A stretch of DNA of 64,000 bases from Parafrankia sp. EUN1f (GTDB taxonomy: Bacteria > Actinomycetota > Actinomycetes > Frankiales > Frankiaceae), in assembly GCF_000177675.1 (NCBI RefSeq), contig NZ_ADGX01000018.1, forward strand, positions 1 through 64,000. The letters run 5' to 3'. Below the pieces are notes generated by a model that was not told the DNA's origin, made no database searches, and was given only the letters and a program-made list of their open reading frames with translations. The number at the start of each line of letters is the position of its first letter. The first letter of the stretch is position 1. This document shows, piece after piece, positions 26,854 to 35,590 of this stretch. The position numbers and the translations under genes are program-made.

Positions 26854-27079
26854 TCGCCGGTGCTGCCACGGCGGCGCGCCCTGCTTCGCCCGCTCTGATC
26901 GCCGGGCGATCGCCGGGTGGCGGCACGCCGTCGGCGAATTTCTCGCGATGTCGCGGCCGTGCGGCGATGAGTTTCTGTCGGTGGTCGGGTCCAATCTGTC
27001 GACAGCACGAGCACGGCGACCTGCGGGCGCACCTCCCGCGCCCGGCGCGCCGCGTGCCGCGACGATGAAGGAGCCTGTG

Positions 27080-27874
27080 ATGCCCGCCAACGACACCACC
27101 CTGCCTGGCGCCCCCTGCTGGATCGACCTGATGACCTCGGATGTCGAAGGTGCCCGCACGTTCTACGCGGAGCTGTTCGGCTGGGTCCCGGCGGAGCCGT
27201 CCGAGGAGTTCGGCGGCTACTTCATGTTCTTCAGCAAGGACGGGAAGATGATCGCCGGCGGGATGCCGAAGCAGGAGGCCGAACTCCCCGACGTCTGGAC
27301 CACCTATCTGATGGTGCAGGATGCGGAGAAGACCGTCGCGGCGGCATCCGCGCACGGGGGAAGCGTGCTGGTCCCGCCGATGCCCGTGGCCGACCTGGGA
27401 ACCATGGCCGTGGTGACCGACCCCGCGGGTGCGGTGATCGGCCTGTGGCAGCAGGGCAGCCACCGCGGTTTCCAACTGCTGGCCGAGCCGGGAGCGCCCG
27501 GCTGGTTCGAGCTGATGAGCCGTGACTTCGCCGCCTCCGTCCCCTTCTACCAGGAGGTCTTCGGCTGGAAGACGAAGGTCATGGGCGACACCGACGACTT
27601 CCGCTACCTCGTCCAGGTCGACGACGCCGGCGAGCAGTACGCGGGGATCATGGACGCCGCGCGTTTCCTCCCCGAGGGCGTCCCGTCGCACTGGGGTGTG
27701 TACATCGCGGTGGAGGACACCGACGCCACGGTGGCCCTGGCCGAGAAGCTCGGCGGCACGGTCGCCCAGCCGCCGATCGACACCCCCTACGGCCGGCTCG
27801 CGATCGCGGCCGACCCGTTCGGCGCCGCCTTCAAGCTGGTCGGGCCCAACAAGGAGGAGCAGGCGACTGGCTGA
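27080..27874 (+). CDS. VOC-family protein, two glyoxalase/bleomycin-resistance domains
   Basis: 264 residues made of two similar beta-alpha-beta-beta-beta units: PCWIDLMTSDVEGARTFYAELFGW (first) and GWFELMSRDFAASVPFYQEVFGWK (second). Each unit ends with a DP-x-GA-x-(IGLW or FKLV) strand. Size and layout resemble mycobacterial Rv0577 (261 residues). ATG 27080 is chosen because AAGGAG lies six bases upstream; ATG 27065 is in frame but less well placed. The reaction is unknown; it stands alone between cobD and a convergent monooxygenase gene. Confidence 0.85.
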   Translation: MPANDTTLPGAPCWIDLMTSDVEGARTFYAELFGWVPAEPSEEFGGYFMFFSKDGKMIAGGMPKQEAELPDVWTTYLMVQDAEKTVAAASAHGGSVLVPPMPVADLGTMAVVTDPAGAVIGLWQQGSHRGFQLLAEPGAPGWFELMSRDFAASVPFYQEVFGWKTKVMGDTDDFRYLVQVDDAGEQYAGIMDAARFLPEGVPSHWGVYIAVEDTDATVALAEKLGGTVAQPPIDTPYGRLAIAADPFGAAFKLVGPNKEEQATG

Positions 27875-27924
27875 GGCGGATGCACGCCCGCGGCCCCGGT
27901 GCGATCCGCCCGGCGGGAGGTCCG

Positions 27925-27951
27925 GCCCCGGTGAGAGATGGTTACCGGGGC
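27925..27951. terminator. candidate terminator between VOC and LLM genes
   Basis: GCCCCGGT (27925-27932) pairs with ACCGGGGC (27944-27951) around an 11-nt loop, in the 198-bp gap of a convergent gene pair. Confidence 0.5.
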
Positions 27952-27978
27952 GGGCCGCACGTCGTCCCGGGTTCCGCC

Positions 27979-28023
27979 TGGCCGCTGCCCGCCTGGCCGC
28001 TGCCCGTCCGGCCGCTGGCCGGT
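27979..28023. repeat. 15-bp tandem repeat, three copies
   Basis: TGGCCGCTGCCCGCC at 27979-27993, then copies with one change (27994-28008) and a few changes (28009-28023), in a noncoding convergent gap. Confidence 0.85.
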
Positions 28024-28072
28024 GTCGCGTTCTGCCAGGCCGTCGCGCGAAGGCAGCGTCAGAGCCGATCGA

Positions 28073-29377
28073 TCAGAAGTCGAGCAGGTTGTCGCGGAAC
28101 AGCCGGTGCGGGTACGACCCGCGCATGAGCCCGCGGCGGCGCAGCGCCGGGGCGAGCCCGTCCACGATCTCGCTGACCGAACGGCGGTGCACCGGCGTGG
28201 CGATCAGGAAGCCGTCGCCGCCGACGGCGTCCATCACCTCGCCCATCTGCACGGCGACGGTGTCCGGCGAGCCGACCAGCTCCACCGACTCGACCGTGTC
28301 GTGATCCATCACGGTCTCCCGCAGCGTGCGTCCACCCGCGGCGGCGGCGAACCGGGCCATCGAGCTCTGGTGGCCGTTCACCTGGCCGGTCAGATCCGGG
28401 AAAGGAGCGTCCAGGTCGAACTGCGCGAAATCGATGCCGCTGAAGTAGGACATCTGCCCGAGGATGGTGTCCATGACGTCGGGGTCGTGCTGCCGGGCGC
28501 GGCGCTGGGCCAGGGTCTCGCGGGCCTCCGCGTCGGTCTCGCCCAGAACCGGGTTGACCAGGAACAGCACCTTGCAGTCGGCCGGCTTGCGCCCATGCCG
28601 AAGCATGCGCTCGGAGATGTCGTCCCGGTAGGCGCGCATCGCGTCCACGCCGTGCGGCACCGCGATGATGGTGTCGGCGTACGTCGCGGCGAGCTCCCGG
28701 CCCGCGGGTGACCCGCCGGCCTGGCAGATCACCGGGCGGCCCTGCGGCCCGGCCGGGGCGTTGAGAGGCCCGCGGCTGCGGTGGAAACGCCCGTCGAAGT
28801 CGACGGTGTGCACCTTGCGGTGATCCGCGAAGACCCCGCCACTGGCGACCACCGCGCCGGGCTCCCAGGAGGACAGAAGCTGATCTACCAGGTCCATCCA
28901 CTCGCCGGCCATCTCGTAGCGCAGGTCGTGCTCGAAATGTTCCGCGAAACCGAAGTTCTGGGCCGAGCGGTGGCTGCTGGACGTCACCAGGTTCGCCCCG
29001 ACCCTGCCTTCGGAGAGGTGGTCGAGAGAGGCCAGCATCCGGGCCGCCATGAACGGCGGATAGAACGACGTCGACAGTGTCGCCACCAACCCGATGCGCG
29101 AGGTGGCCTGGCTCATCACGGCCACGGCGGCCATCGGGTCCAGCCGCGGTGACTCCCAGGCGTGGGCGAGATCGACCTCCATCGTCCCCTTGTAGGTATC
29201 AGTGATCATCAGGCCGTCTTCGAGGATCAGATAGTCGAAGAACGCGCGCTCGAGCGAACGGGCGAGATCGGTGTAGAAGCCGCCCCGGGTCCATTCCGCG
29301 GAAAGCGTGCCCGACCACATGTCGTTCCAGGCCTGCGGCCCGAATCCACTGCCGACGAACCAGCCCAGGTGGAACAT
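28073..29377 (-). CDS. FMN-dependent luciferase-like monooxygenase, NtaA/SnaA/DszA type
   Basis: 434 residues from ATG 29377 (a GTG at 29383 is also in frame; AGGAAGAGG overlaps the latter). N-terminal FHLGWFVGSGFGPQAWNDMWSG, RAFFDYLILED, EPRLDPMAA-like segment, ATLSTSFYPPFMAARMLASLDHLSEGRVGANLVTSSSHRSAQNFG and PVICQAGGSPAGRELAATYAD are signatures of the nitrilotriacetate/dibenzothiophene monooxygenase group, which uses reduced flavin from a separate reductase. No reductase gene is adjacent. The substrate cannot be told from sequence. Confidence 0.88.
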   Translation of the reverse strand: MFHLGWFVGSGFGPQAWNDMWSGTLSAEWTRGGFYTDLARSLERAFFDYLILEDGLMITDTYKGTMEVDLAHAWESPRLDPMAAVAVMSQATSRIGLVATLSTSFYPPFMAARMLASLDHLSEGRVGANLVTSSSHRSAQNFGFAEHFEHDLRYEMAGEWMDLVDQLLSSWEPGAVVASGGVFADHRKVHTVDFDGRFHRSRGPLNAPAGPQGRPVICQAGGSPAGRELAATYADTIIAVPHGVDAMRAYRDDISERMLRHGRKPADCKVLFLVNPVLGETDAEARETLAQRRARQHDPDVMDTILGQMSYFSGIDFAQFDLDAPFPDLTGQVNGHQSSMARFAAAAGGRTLRETVMDHDTVESVELVGSPDTVAVQMGEVMDAVGGDGFLIATPVHRRSVSEIVDGLAPALRRRGLMRGSYPHRLFRDNLLDF

Positions 29378-29684
29378 GCGCACCTCTTCCTCACGGTCGT
29401 AACCACGACGGGCGGCGGCGGCCGGGGCCGACGGGGCCGACGGGGCCGTGCACGGGTCGTTGATCCAGGCACGCGGCAGTCTCGTCGCCGTGGATTGCCG
29501 GCCTGGGGCCGTCTGGTTGCCCTGCCGTTGCGCCGGTTGATCCGTCGCGTGGTGCCCGATCGGAGCCCGGTGTGCTTCGATCGCGCCGCCGTACGCGACG
29601 GTGACGCGTGTCAGGGCCGTGCGCCTGGCGGCAGAACTCCCAGCCCCGGCCGGAGCGGCCGGAGGGTCGGCGGACGGCCCTTTT

Positions 29685-29700
29685 CCCGATAATTGTCGGG
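29685..29700. promoter_or_regulatory. palindromic operator candidate for the PadR gene
   Basis: CCCGATAATTGTCGGG is a 16-bp palindrome with one mismatched pair, ending one base before the -35 of the PadR promoter. The position suits autorepression. Confidence 0.6.
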
Positions 29701-29701
29701 T

Positions 29702-29729
29702 TTGACGAAATGGCTGCGGCGCTTATTCT
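29702..29729 (+). promoter_or_regulatory. promoter of the PadR-TPR operon
   Basis: TTGACG (29702-29707), 16-bp spacer, TATTCT (29724-29729). Predicted start about 29736, leaving a leader of about 14 nt containing AAGGG before ATG 29750. Confidence 0.65.
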
Positions 29730-29749
29730 TCCTAGGTAGATTAAGGGTC

Positions 29750-30178
29750 ATGCCGGATCCCACGCGGGTCACGGGCCCGCTTCTCGACGTCCTGGAAGCC
29801 TTTCTTGACGCCATGCAAAAATCCGAGGAGCTCCATGGATGGGTCATCTCCAGGTCGACGGGGAGGTCAGGGCCGACCGTCTACGGAATTCTCGACCGCC
29901 TCGAGGACCTGGGGTGGGTGACCGGCCGGTGGGAGGAGCCGCCGGCGGAGCCGTCCCGGCCCCGTCGCCGCCTGTACGTTCTTTCGGCCGAAGGAGCCGC
30001 GGCGGCGCGGGAACTACTGGCCGAGCGCCGGGGAAGCAGCACCCGCCGGGGAAGCAGCACCCGCCGAGGCGTGGTGCGGCCGGCCGGGTCCGGACCCACA
30101 CGACCCTCTGACGCGCTTCGGGGCCTCTCCTTCACCGGGGCTTGCCGCCGTTTCGTTCTCTTCGGTGGTACGCGGTGA
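29750..30178 (+). CDS. PadR-like winged-helix transcriptional regulator
   Basis: 142 residues from ATG 29750. The winged helix is VTGPLLDVLEAFLDAMQKSEELHGWVISRSTGRSGPTVYGILDRLEDLGWVTGRWEEP, with the wing ending RRRLYVLSAEG and AARELLAE. This is the short PadR-s1 type in which only the DNA-binding domain is clear. The C-terminal about 45 residues are Arg/Ser/Thr-rich and contain RRGSST twice, encoded by an exact 18-bp duplication at 30026-30061. The stop overlaps the next GTG (GTGA), so regulator and TPR protein are coupled, as in PadR plus partner membrane-protein pairs. Confidence 0.8.
   Translation: MPDPTRVTGPLLDVLEAFLDAMQKSEELHGWVISRSTGRSGPTVYGILDRLEDLGWVTGRWEEPPAEPSRPRRRLYVLSAEGAAAARELLAERRGSSTRRGSSTRRGVVRPAGSGPTRPSDALRGLSFTGACRRFVLFGGTR
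30026..30061. repeat. 18-bp tandem duplication inside the PadR gene
   Basis: CGCCGGGGAAGCAGCACC occurs exactly twice in tandem and encodes the repeated RRGSST. Confidence 0.9.
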
Positions 30179-31449
30179 ATATCGCCGGCCCTCTGCTGGG
30201 GATTCTGTGCTGCTATCTGCTGAACGAGATCTACGACATCTCTCCATGGTTTGGCCGGGTGCTCGCCCGCTGGGCCGCACACCTGCGCTATGCGGACCCG
30301 TTGCGAGCCCACGTGCGAGCCGAGGAGCTGGCCGCACACATCGACGCCCGGCCGGGCAAGCTCCTCAAACTGTGTACCGCTGCCGGGCTGTTCGTCTCCG
30401 CTGTCGGGGCCGCGCTCGGGCGGCGGCTAGGCCGGCCTGATCGACTCGCCGCCCGGTCGGCGGCGACCACCTGGCGCCTCAGCGCGATCGAGTCGCTGTC
30501 ACGGGCGATATACGCGTTCGGGGATATCCGTGGTCTGCCACGGGCCAGCCGTCGGCGGTTCATCTCGCTGACGCGGCTGCTGCTCCAGCTGCTCGGCAGC
30601 CCGGCAGGCACGTTCGACCGGCGGAGCAGGGACGCACTGCTCGCTCTGGTCGCCCACACCGGCGCGGTGCTCGTCGAGAACCGCGACGACCGGGCCGGCG
30701 CCGCGCTGATCGCCGCGGCGCGGCCGCACGTGATCCTGCTGGACGCGGATCGGCCAGCGGCGCTGAGCTGCCGCTTCACCGGCGCGATGGCGGCGCTGCG
30801 GATCGGTGACCGTGACTGGGCGGAGAGCGAGCTGCGGGACGTCCACACGAGGCAGACGAGGGTGCTTGGCCCGGGTCATCCCGAGACGGTGGAGTCGTGC
30901 CGCTACCTGGCCTGGGCCCTGGTGCAGCAGGGGCGGCCGGACGAAGCCGAGGTGGTCTTCGCCGAACTCGGGGCCATGATCGAGCAGGCCGTCGACACGA
31001 CCGCGACGCAGCGGCTGCACTTCGACTGCATGTACGCCTGGCTGCTGGGCAGGCAGCGGCGATGGGCCGACGCCGAGGCGGCCTACCGCGCTGTCATCGA
31101 AAGCCGGGCCGCTCTTCTCGGGCCACTGCACGCGGACACGTTGGACGCGGAGCATTCGCTGGCTCAGGTGCTGCTGGCGATGGGGGACACCCCGGGTGCC
31201 CGCGATCTGTGCGCGCGGGTGCTGGTGGCTCGCCGCAGAATATTCGGGGCCAGGCATCCCGACACGCTAGAGACACGGAAGTACCACGCGCTGGCCACGG
31301 CACGGATCGACCGACGGCGTGTTCCGGCGGCGCGCCGCGAGCTGCGGAGGATCCTCCGGACGCAGACGAGCCGTCTCGGCGCGGACCATCCGAGCACCGC
31401 CGACACCCGTGCATGCCTCCTCGAGCTCGTCGGCTCGCCGGGCGCCTGA
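30175..31449 (+). CDS. TPR-repeat protein with N-terminal hydrophobic segment
   Basis: 424 residues from the GTG overlapping the PadR stop. N-terminal NIAGPLLGILCCYLLNEIYDIS and a second hydrophobic stretch LCTAAGLFVSAVGAALG (about 65-82) suggest membrane attachment. From about residue 190 there are tetratricopeptide repeats of the kinesin-light-chain (TPR_10/12) kind: GDRDWAESELRDVHTRQTRVLGPGHPETVESC, RRWADAEAAYRAVIESRAALLGPLHADTLDAE, GDTPGARDLCARVLVARRRIFGARHPDTLETR, RRVPAARRELRRILRTQTSRLGADHPSTADTR. These are protein-binding scaffolds. The partner and function are unknown. Confidence 0.78.
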   Translation: MNIAGPLLGILCCYLLNEIYDISPWFGRVLARWAAHLRYADPLRAHVRAEELAAHIDARPGKLLKLCTAAGLFVSAVGAALGRRLGRPDRLAARSAATTWRLSAIESLSRAIYAFGDIRGLPRASRRRFISLTRLLLQLLGSPAGTFDRRSRDALLALVAHTGAVLVENRDDRAGAALIAAARPHVILLDADRPAALSCRFTGAMAALRIGDRDWAESELRDVHTRQTRVLGPGHPETVESCRYLAWALVQQGRPDEAEVVFAELGAMIEQAVDTTATQRLHFDCMYAWLLGRQRRWADAEAAYRAVIESRAALLGPLHADTLDAEHSLAQVLLAMGDTPGARDLCARVLVARRRIFGARHPDTLETRKYHALATARIDRRRVPAARRELRRILRTQTSRLGADHPSTADTRACLLELVGSPGA

Positions 31450-31491
31450 CCGGGCTTCGCCGTGGGTGGTCATCCCGCGCGCCGCGAGGAC

Positions 31492-31521
31492 GACGTCCCG
31501 AACAAAGACGTCCCGAACAAA
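31492..31521. repeat. 15-bp perfect direct repeat upstream of the TIM-barrel gene
   Basis: GACGTCCCGAACAAA is repeated exactly in tandem (31492-31506, 31507-31521), ending three bases before GAAAGGG, the ribosome site of the next gene. Confidence 0.9.
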
Positions 31522-31537
31522 ACAGAAAGGGACCACC

Positions 31538-32467
31538 GTGGAACTTGGCCTGTTCACCGCCTGTCTGCCGCGGCTCGGGCTCGCCGACATCGCGGCCTGG
31601 TGCGTCCGGTCGGGCTACCAGACGCTGGAGGTCGCTGCCTGGCCGGTCGGAAGCGAGCACGCTCACCAGGCCAGCCACATCGATGCCGAGAGCTTCTCCG
31701 CGGCGGAGGCGACCGCCGTCCGCAAGCTGTTGGCTCAGCACGGACTTTCCATTTCGGCGGTCAGCTACTACGGCAACAACCTTCACGCCGACGAGGACGA
31801 ACGGCGACGGACGCATGACCATCTCCGCCGCTGCGTCGATGCCGCGGCCAGGCTCGAGGTTCCGTGCGTCGGGACCTTCATCGGCAGGGATCCCTCGCGC
31901 ACCGTCGCGGCGAACGTGGAGCTCGCGGAGAAGTCCCTGCCACGGCTGGTCGATTACGCGCGGCGGCGCGATGTGCGGCTCGTCGTCGAGAACTGCCCCA
32001 TGGAAGGCTGGCACCCCGACGGGTATCCGGGGAACCTGGCCTATTCACCGGAGCTGTGGGACTGGATCTTCGATCTCGGTTTCTACCTGAACTACGATCC
32101 GTCCCACCTTTGCTGGCTCGGCATCGACCCCATCGACGCGCTGCGGCCCGCCCTGGAAGGCGGAAAAGTGCTGCATGTGCAGGCGAAGGACATCGAGATC
32201 GACGAACGGCGGCGCAGCCAGTACAGCGTTTTCGGGCGGGCGTTGGGCCGGGTGAGACCCGAGGACGTCGGCTGGTGGCGTTACCGGGTTCCGGGCCGCG
32301 GCCAGCTCGACTGGAACCGCATCATCGACGTCCTCCATGACGGGGGTTTCTCCGGGACGGTCGCCGTCGAGCACGAGGACCCGGTGTGGAGCGGTTCGGA
32401 GGAGAAGGTCAAGAGGGGCCTTGAGATCGCCGCGCGTACTCTCGGCCCGCTGGTCCTGGGCGGATGA
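31538..32467 (+). CDS. xylose-isomerase-like TIM-barrel sugar phosphate isomerase/epimerase
   Basis: 309 residues from GTG 31538 with GAAAGGG upstream. The AP-endonuclease-2 fold is shown by ELGLFTACLPRLGLADIAAWCVRSGYQTLEV, the metal ligands in RLVVENCPMEG, YLNYDPSHLCWLGIDP, VLHVQAKDIEID and TVAVEHEDPVW. Members isomerise or epimerise sugars and cyclitols, often with NAD-dependent dehydrogenases, but none is adjacent here. Stands alone, codirectional with the TPR gene 88 bp upstream. Confidence 0.88.
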   Translation: MELGLFTACLPRLGLADIAAWCVRSGYQTLEVAAWPVGSEHAHQASHIDAESFSAAEATAVRKLLAQHGLSISAVSYYGNNLHADEDERRRTHDHLRRCVDAAARLEVPCVGTFIGRDPSRTVAANVELAEKSLPRLVDYARRRDVRLVVENCPMEGWHPDGYPGNLAYSPELWDWIFDLGFYLNYDPSHLCWLGIDPIDALRPALEGGKVLHVQAKDIEIDERRRSQYSVFGRALGRVRPEDVGWWRYRVPGRGQLDWNRIIDVLHDGGFSGTVAVEHEDPVWSGSEEKVKRGLEIAARTLGPLVLGG

Positions 32468-32509
32468 TTTCTGGGCGAACCCGCCTGCCGGTCCATTCAC
32501 GGGCGGGAC

Positions 32510-32540
32510 TTGACCTCAACCTCTCTTGAGGTCCGATGCT
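32510..32540 (+). promoter_or_regulatory. MerR/SoxR-type promoter and operator of the patatin gene
   Basis: TTGACC (32510-32515) and GATGCT (32535-32540) are separated by 19 bp, the stretched spacing of MerR-family promoters. The spacer is filled by a perfect inverted repeat, GACCTCAA (32512-32519), CCTCTC, TTGAGGTC (32526-32533), close to the CCTCAA..TTGAGG boxes bound by SoxR-like regulators. The expected transcription start, about 32547, coincides with the ATG at 32548. Confidence 0.75.
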
Positions 32541-32547
32541 GGCGCGC

Positions 32548-33357
32548 ATGACCTTCTCTGCTGCCCAGGCGGTCGTGCTCGGTCCCGGTGGGATCGTCGG
32601 CATGGCGTGGCTGTTCGGGCTCGCGGCCGGGCTTCGTGACGAGGGTGTGGACCTGGCGGACGCCGACCTGATCGTGGGAACCTCCGCGGGGGCGATCGCC
32701 GGCGCGGCGCTGGCCTCCGGCGGTGATCTCCGGCGGCTGGCGGCGCCTCCCGAGTCGTCCGGACCGTGGCGCCGGCCAGATCCCGATCTCATGGCCCGGG
32801 TGCGGGCCCTCCTCGGTGATACCGGGCTGGCGCCGGCGGAGGCCCGCCGCCGCGTCGGCCGGCTCGCGCTCACCGCGCCCACCATCGCGCAGGACGAACA
32901 TGTGGCCTCGATGGAGTACCTGGTCGGTGCCGGCGACTGGCCGGACCGCGCAATGCTGATCACCACCGTGGATCTCGATAGCGGTGAGCCCGTGGTGTGG
33001 GACCGCACCAGCGCCGCTCCGCTGGCGAGAGTGGTGGCGGCGAGCTGTGCGATGCCCGGTGCCTATCCGCCGGTCACGATCAACGGCCGTCGTTATATCG
33101 ACGGAGCCCTCGCAGGGGGATCCCATCCGCATCTTGCCGCCGGGGCGAAGACGATTGTCCTGGTAGAGCCCTTCGGGGTCGACTCGGGCGAGGCGCCGGT
33201 GCCTGGCACCCGCACCATCGGAGTCGTCCCCGACGATGCAGCGCGCGTGGCCATCGGCACGGATGTGGGCGACCACACCCGTTGGGTACCGGCCTTCGAG
33301 GCGGGCCTGCGACAGGCCCCGGCGGCCGCCGGGCGAATTCGCCTTCCGGTCCCCTGA
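32548..33357 (+). CDS. patatin-like phospholipase family protein
   Basis: 269 residues. Oxyanion loop GPGGIVGMAW, nucleophile GTSAG (Ser about residue 46) and the dyad Asp in RYIDGALAGG are all present, so it should hydrolyse lipid acyl esters. The frame includes an earlier ATG at 32536, but that codon lies within the predicted -10 box, so ATG 32548 (MTFSAAQAVVLGPGG) is preferred as a leaderless start. No signal peptide, so probably cytosolic. The MerR-type operator suggests induction by a stress or ligand; the regulator is not in this window. Ends 22 bp from the convergent lactate monooxygenase-like gene. Confidence 0.88.
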   Translation: MTFSAAQAVVLGPGGIVGMAWLFGLAAGLRDEGVDLADADLIVGTSAGAIAGAALASGGDLRRLAAPPESSGPWRRPDPDLMARVRALLGDTGLAPAEARRRVGRLALTAPTIAQDEHVASMEYLVGAGDWPDRAMLITTVDLDSGEPVVWDRTSAAPLARVVAASCAMPGAYPPVTINGRRYIDGALAGGSHPHLAAGAKTIVLVEPFGVDSGEAPVPGTRTIGVVPDDAARVAIGTDVGDHTRWVPAFEAGLRQAPAAAGRIRLPVP

Positions 33358-33379
33358 TACCGGACCTCGCGCGGAAGAC

Positions 33380-34603
33380 CTATCGACGGCGCAGGGCCGA
33401 AGGGCCGAGGTCGGCGATCCGTGGGTAACCGTCGACCGCCATGAGCAGGTCGGCCTCGGCAAGCAGCGAACGCAGCACGTGAACGACTCCGTCCTCGCCG
33501 CCGAGCGACAGACCGTACACATAAGGTCTTCCCACGCCGACCGCCCGGGCACCCAGCGCGAGCGCCTTGACGATGTGGTCACCGGAGCGCACACCGGAGT
33601 CGAAGACCACCGGAATCTCGCCGGCGGCCTCGACCACGTCGGGCAGCATGTCGAGCGAGGCCAGACCGCCGTTCGCCTGGCGACCACCATGGTTGGAGCA
33701 GTAGATCGCGTCGACACCACCGTCGACTGCTCGTCGGACGTCCTCGGGATGCATGATCCCTTTGAGGATCAGCGGCAGGCTGGTCATGGACCGGAACCAG
33801 GCCAGGTCCGTCCAGGTCAGGCTCGGGTTGCCGAAGGTCAGCGCCCAGGTCCCCACGGCGGCCTGGAGATCCTCTTTCGGCGGTCTGGCCAGTCGGGAGA
33901 CGAAGACCGGGTCGCTGAAGTAGTTCTCGAGTGCCAGCCCGCGCAACTGGGGAAAGTTCGATCGGGTGAGATCACGGGGCCGCCATCCCGGAACCCAGGT
34001 GTCGAGCGTGACGACAATCCCCCTGAAGCCCGCGTTCTCAGCCCGGTGCACCAGGCTCTCGGCGAGCTCACGGTCGTTGGGTGTGTAGAGCTGGAAGAAT
34101 CCCGGAGTTTCCCCGAGCTGGGACGCGACATCCTCCAACGGGTCGGCCGCGAGAGTGGAGGCGATCATGGGTACGCCGGTCCTCGCCGAAGCCCGCGCCA
34201 CCGCCAGGTCGCCGTGACCGTCCTGGGCGCACAGACCGATCACGCCGACGGGAGCCATCAGCAGCGGCGACGGCAGCGTGATCCCGCAGAGCTCGACCGA
34301 CAGATCCCGGTGGCTGCCGTCGACGAGCATCCTGGGGATCAGGCCCCAGTCGTCGAACACCGAGACGTTGAGATCCTGGGTTCGTTCGTCGCCGGCACCG
34401 CCGGCCACGTACGAGAGCAGCCACGGGTCGAGGGCCCGGGAGCCGCGTTCCTCCAGTTCGGCATAGGTCATCGGCATCGTCGGCATGATGCCGGAGAGAC
34501 CGTTCAGGTAGATCTCAAACTGGTAGTCACCGAAGTTCGCCACAGGGCTCGCCTGCTCGCTCGTAGGTGCCGAAACGTACGCCCGCACCGCCGTATCCGC
34601 CAC
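33380..34603 (-). CDS. FMN-dependent alpha-hydroxy-acid oxidase, lactate 2-monooxygenase type
   Basis: 407 residues from GTG 34603. Close to mycobacterial lactate 2-monooxygenase throughout: [123 protein letters not shown] (catalytic His/Arg), [28 protein letters not shown]. It would oxidise L-lactate or a related 2-hydroxy acid. Lies 59 bp downstream of a GntR/FadR regulator on the same strand, an arrangement typical of lactate-responsive FadR-type control. Confidence 0.9.
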   Translation of the reverse strand: MADTAVRAYVSAPTSEQASPVANFGDYQFEIYLNGLSGIMPTMPMTYAELEERGSRALDPWLLSYVAGGAGDERTQDLNVSVFDDWGLIPRMLVDGSHRDLSVELCGITLPSPLLMAPVGVIGLCAQDGHGDLAVARASARTGVPMIASTLAADPLEDVASQLGETPGFFQLYTPNDRELAESLVHRAENAGFRGIVVTLDTWVPGWRPRDLTRSNFPQLRGLALENYFSDPVFVSRLARPPKEDLQAAVGTWALTFGNPSLTWTDLAWFRSMTSLPLILKGIMHPEDVRRAVDGGVDAIYCSNHGGRQANGGLASLDMLPDVVEAAGEIPVVFDSGVRSGDHIVKALALGARAVGVGRPYVYGLSLGGEDGVVHVLRSLLAEADLLMAVDGYPRIADLGPSALRRR

Positions 34604-34630
34604 GGCCGGTTGCCGGGCGAGCTACCACCG

Positions 34631-34645
34631 CCGGACCATATCCGG
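34631..34645. promoter_or_regulatory. small palindrome before the lactate monooxygenase-like gene
   Basis: CCGGA-ccata-TCCGG in the 59-bp gap after the GntR gene; a similar ATCCGGTC follows at 34657-34664. Possible GntR site; weak. Confidence 0.3.
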
Positions 34646-34662
34646 TCGGACGCCACATCCGG

Positions 34663-35439
34663 TCAGAAGGCGTGTTGCATCAGATCGATGACGGTCTTCG
34701 CGCGCTGTGCGAGCATGACCCGGCCGACGATCTTCATGTGCCCGGCCCAGTGCTCCTCGGCCGCGCCGGCGTCGCCCTGCTCGATGAGGGTGGCGAGCCG
34801 GGCCTGGGAACGCAGGCCGCGCAGTTTGGTGGTGGTGGCGTCGCCGGCGTCGTCGGGCTGGCTCACCGCGGCCACGGCCCGGGCGACGACCTCGTTGAGC
34901 ATTTCGGTGACGATGGCCAGTGTCTGGTTGCCGGCGAGCTCCACGAGCCGGCTGTGAAAACGTGAGTTGGCCTGCCCGAAGGCGTCGGGGTCGTCCACCG
35001 CCTCAAGCTGCTCGGCGGTGAGCCGGCGCAGCTCCGCGGCCGCTGACCGGTGTGAGCGCGACGCGGCCACCATCCGTGCCGCGACCGGCTCGATCAAGCT
35101 GCGGGCGTCGTAGACGTCCACCAGCGGGACGTTGCGGGCCTGCAGGACCATCGCCGCGGTGCGTGCCGTCAGCCGCTCGTCGGGCTGGTGGACGATCACA
35201 CCACCGAGCACCCCGCGGCGCACGGAGATGAGGCCTTCCGTCTCCAGGATGCGCAGCGCCTCCCGCAGCGACGGGCGGGACACCCCGAACCGGTCGACCA
35301 GGTCGGGCTCGCGGCCGAGTGACTCACCCTCCGCCAGTTCGCCCTGCACGATGAGCCGCCGGAGCTCGTCGGCGATCCGCTGCGGCTTCTCGCGGGGCGC
35401 TGCCCGCTCACCGCCGCGGGCGTTCCCGGCCTCGGTCAC
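34663..35439 (-). CDS. GntR-family (FadR/FCD) transcriptional regulator
   Basis: 258 residues from GTG 35439. N-terminal winged helix: RIADELRRLIVQGELAEGESLGREPDLVDRFGVSRPSLREALRILETEGLISVRRGVLGG. C-terminal all-helical FCD ligand domain includes ARSLIEPVAARMVAASR, FHSRLVELAGNQTLAIVTEML and HWAGHMKIV; the D/E and His metal-ligand positions appear retained. Probably controls the hydroxy-acid oxidase gene just downstream. Its own upstream region carries an 11-bp tandem repeat (35508-35540). Confidence 0.9.
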   Translation of the reverse strand: MTEAGNARGGERAAPREKPQRIADELRRLIVQGELAEGESLGREPDLVDRFGVSRPSLREALRILETEGLISVRRGVLGGVIVHQPDERLTARTAAMVLQARNVPLVDVYDARSLIEPVAARMVAASRSHRSAAAELRRLTAEQLEAVDDPDAFGQANSRFHSRLVELAGNQTLAIVTEMLNEVVARAVAAVSQPDDAGDATTTKLRGLRSQARLATLIEQGDAGAAEEHWAGHMKIVGRVMLAQRAKTVIDLMQHAF

Positions 35440-35507
35440 CTGGGTTGACCTTCCTTCCGCTGGTTACCTTCCACGGGTCGCCTTCCGCTGGCCGCCCCGC
35501 CCAGGCC

Positions 35508-35540
35508 ACCTGCCTTACACCTGCCTTCCACCTGCCTTCC
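35508..35540. repeat. 11-bp tandem repeat, three copies
   Basis: ACCTGCCTTAC followed by ACCTGCCTTCC twice, in the 151-bp gap upstream of the GntR gene. Confidence 0.85.
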
Positions 35541-35590
35541 ACGGACCGGCACGCGCTCGGCGCCGGCGGCAACGGCCACGGTCCGCGGGA

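Larger units (their letters stand above)
29378..29749. other. divergent intergenic region with PadR promoter/operator
   Basis: 372-bp gap between the LLM gene (-) and the PadR gene (+). The PadR-side promoter and palindrome lie at 29685-29729. The remainder is high-GC with no supported gene. Confidence 0.5.
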
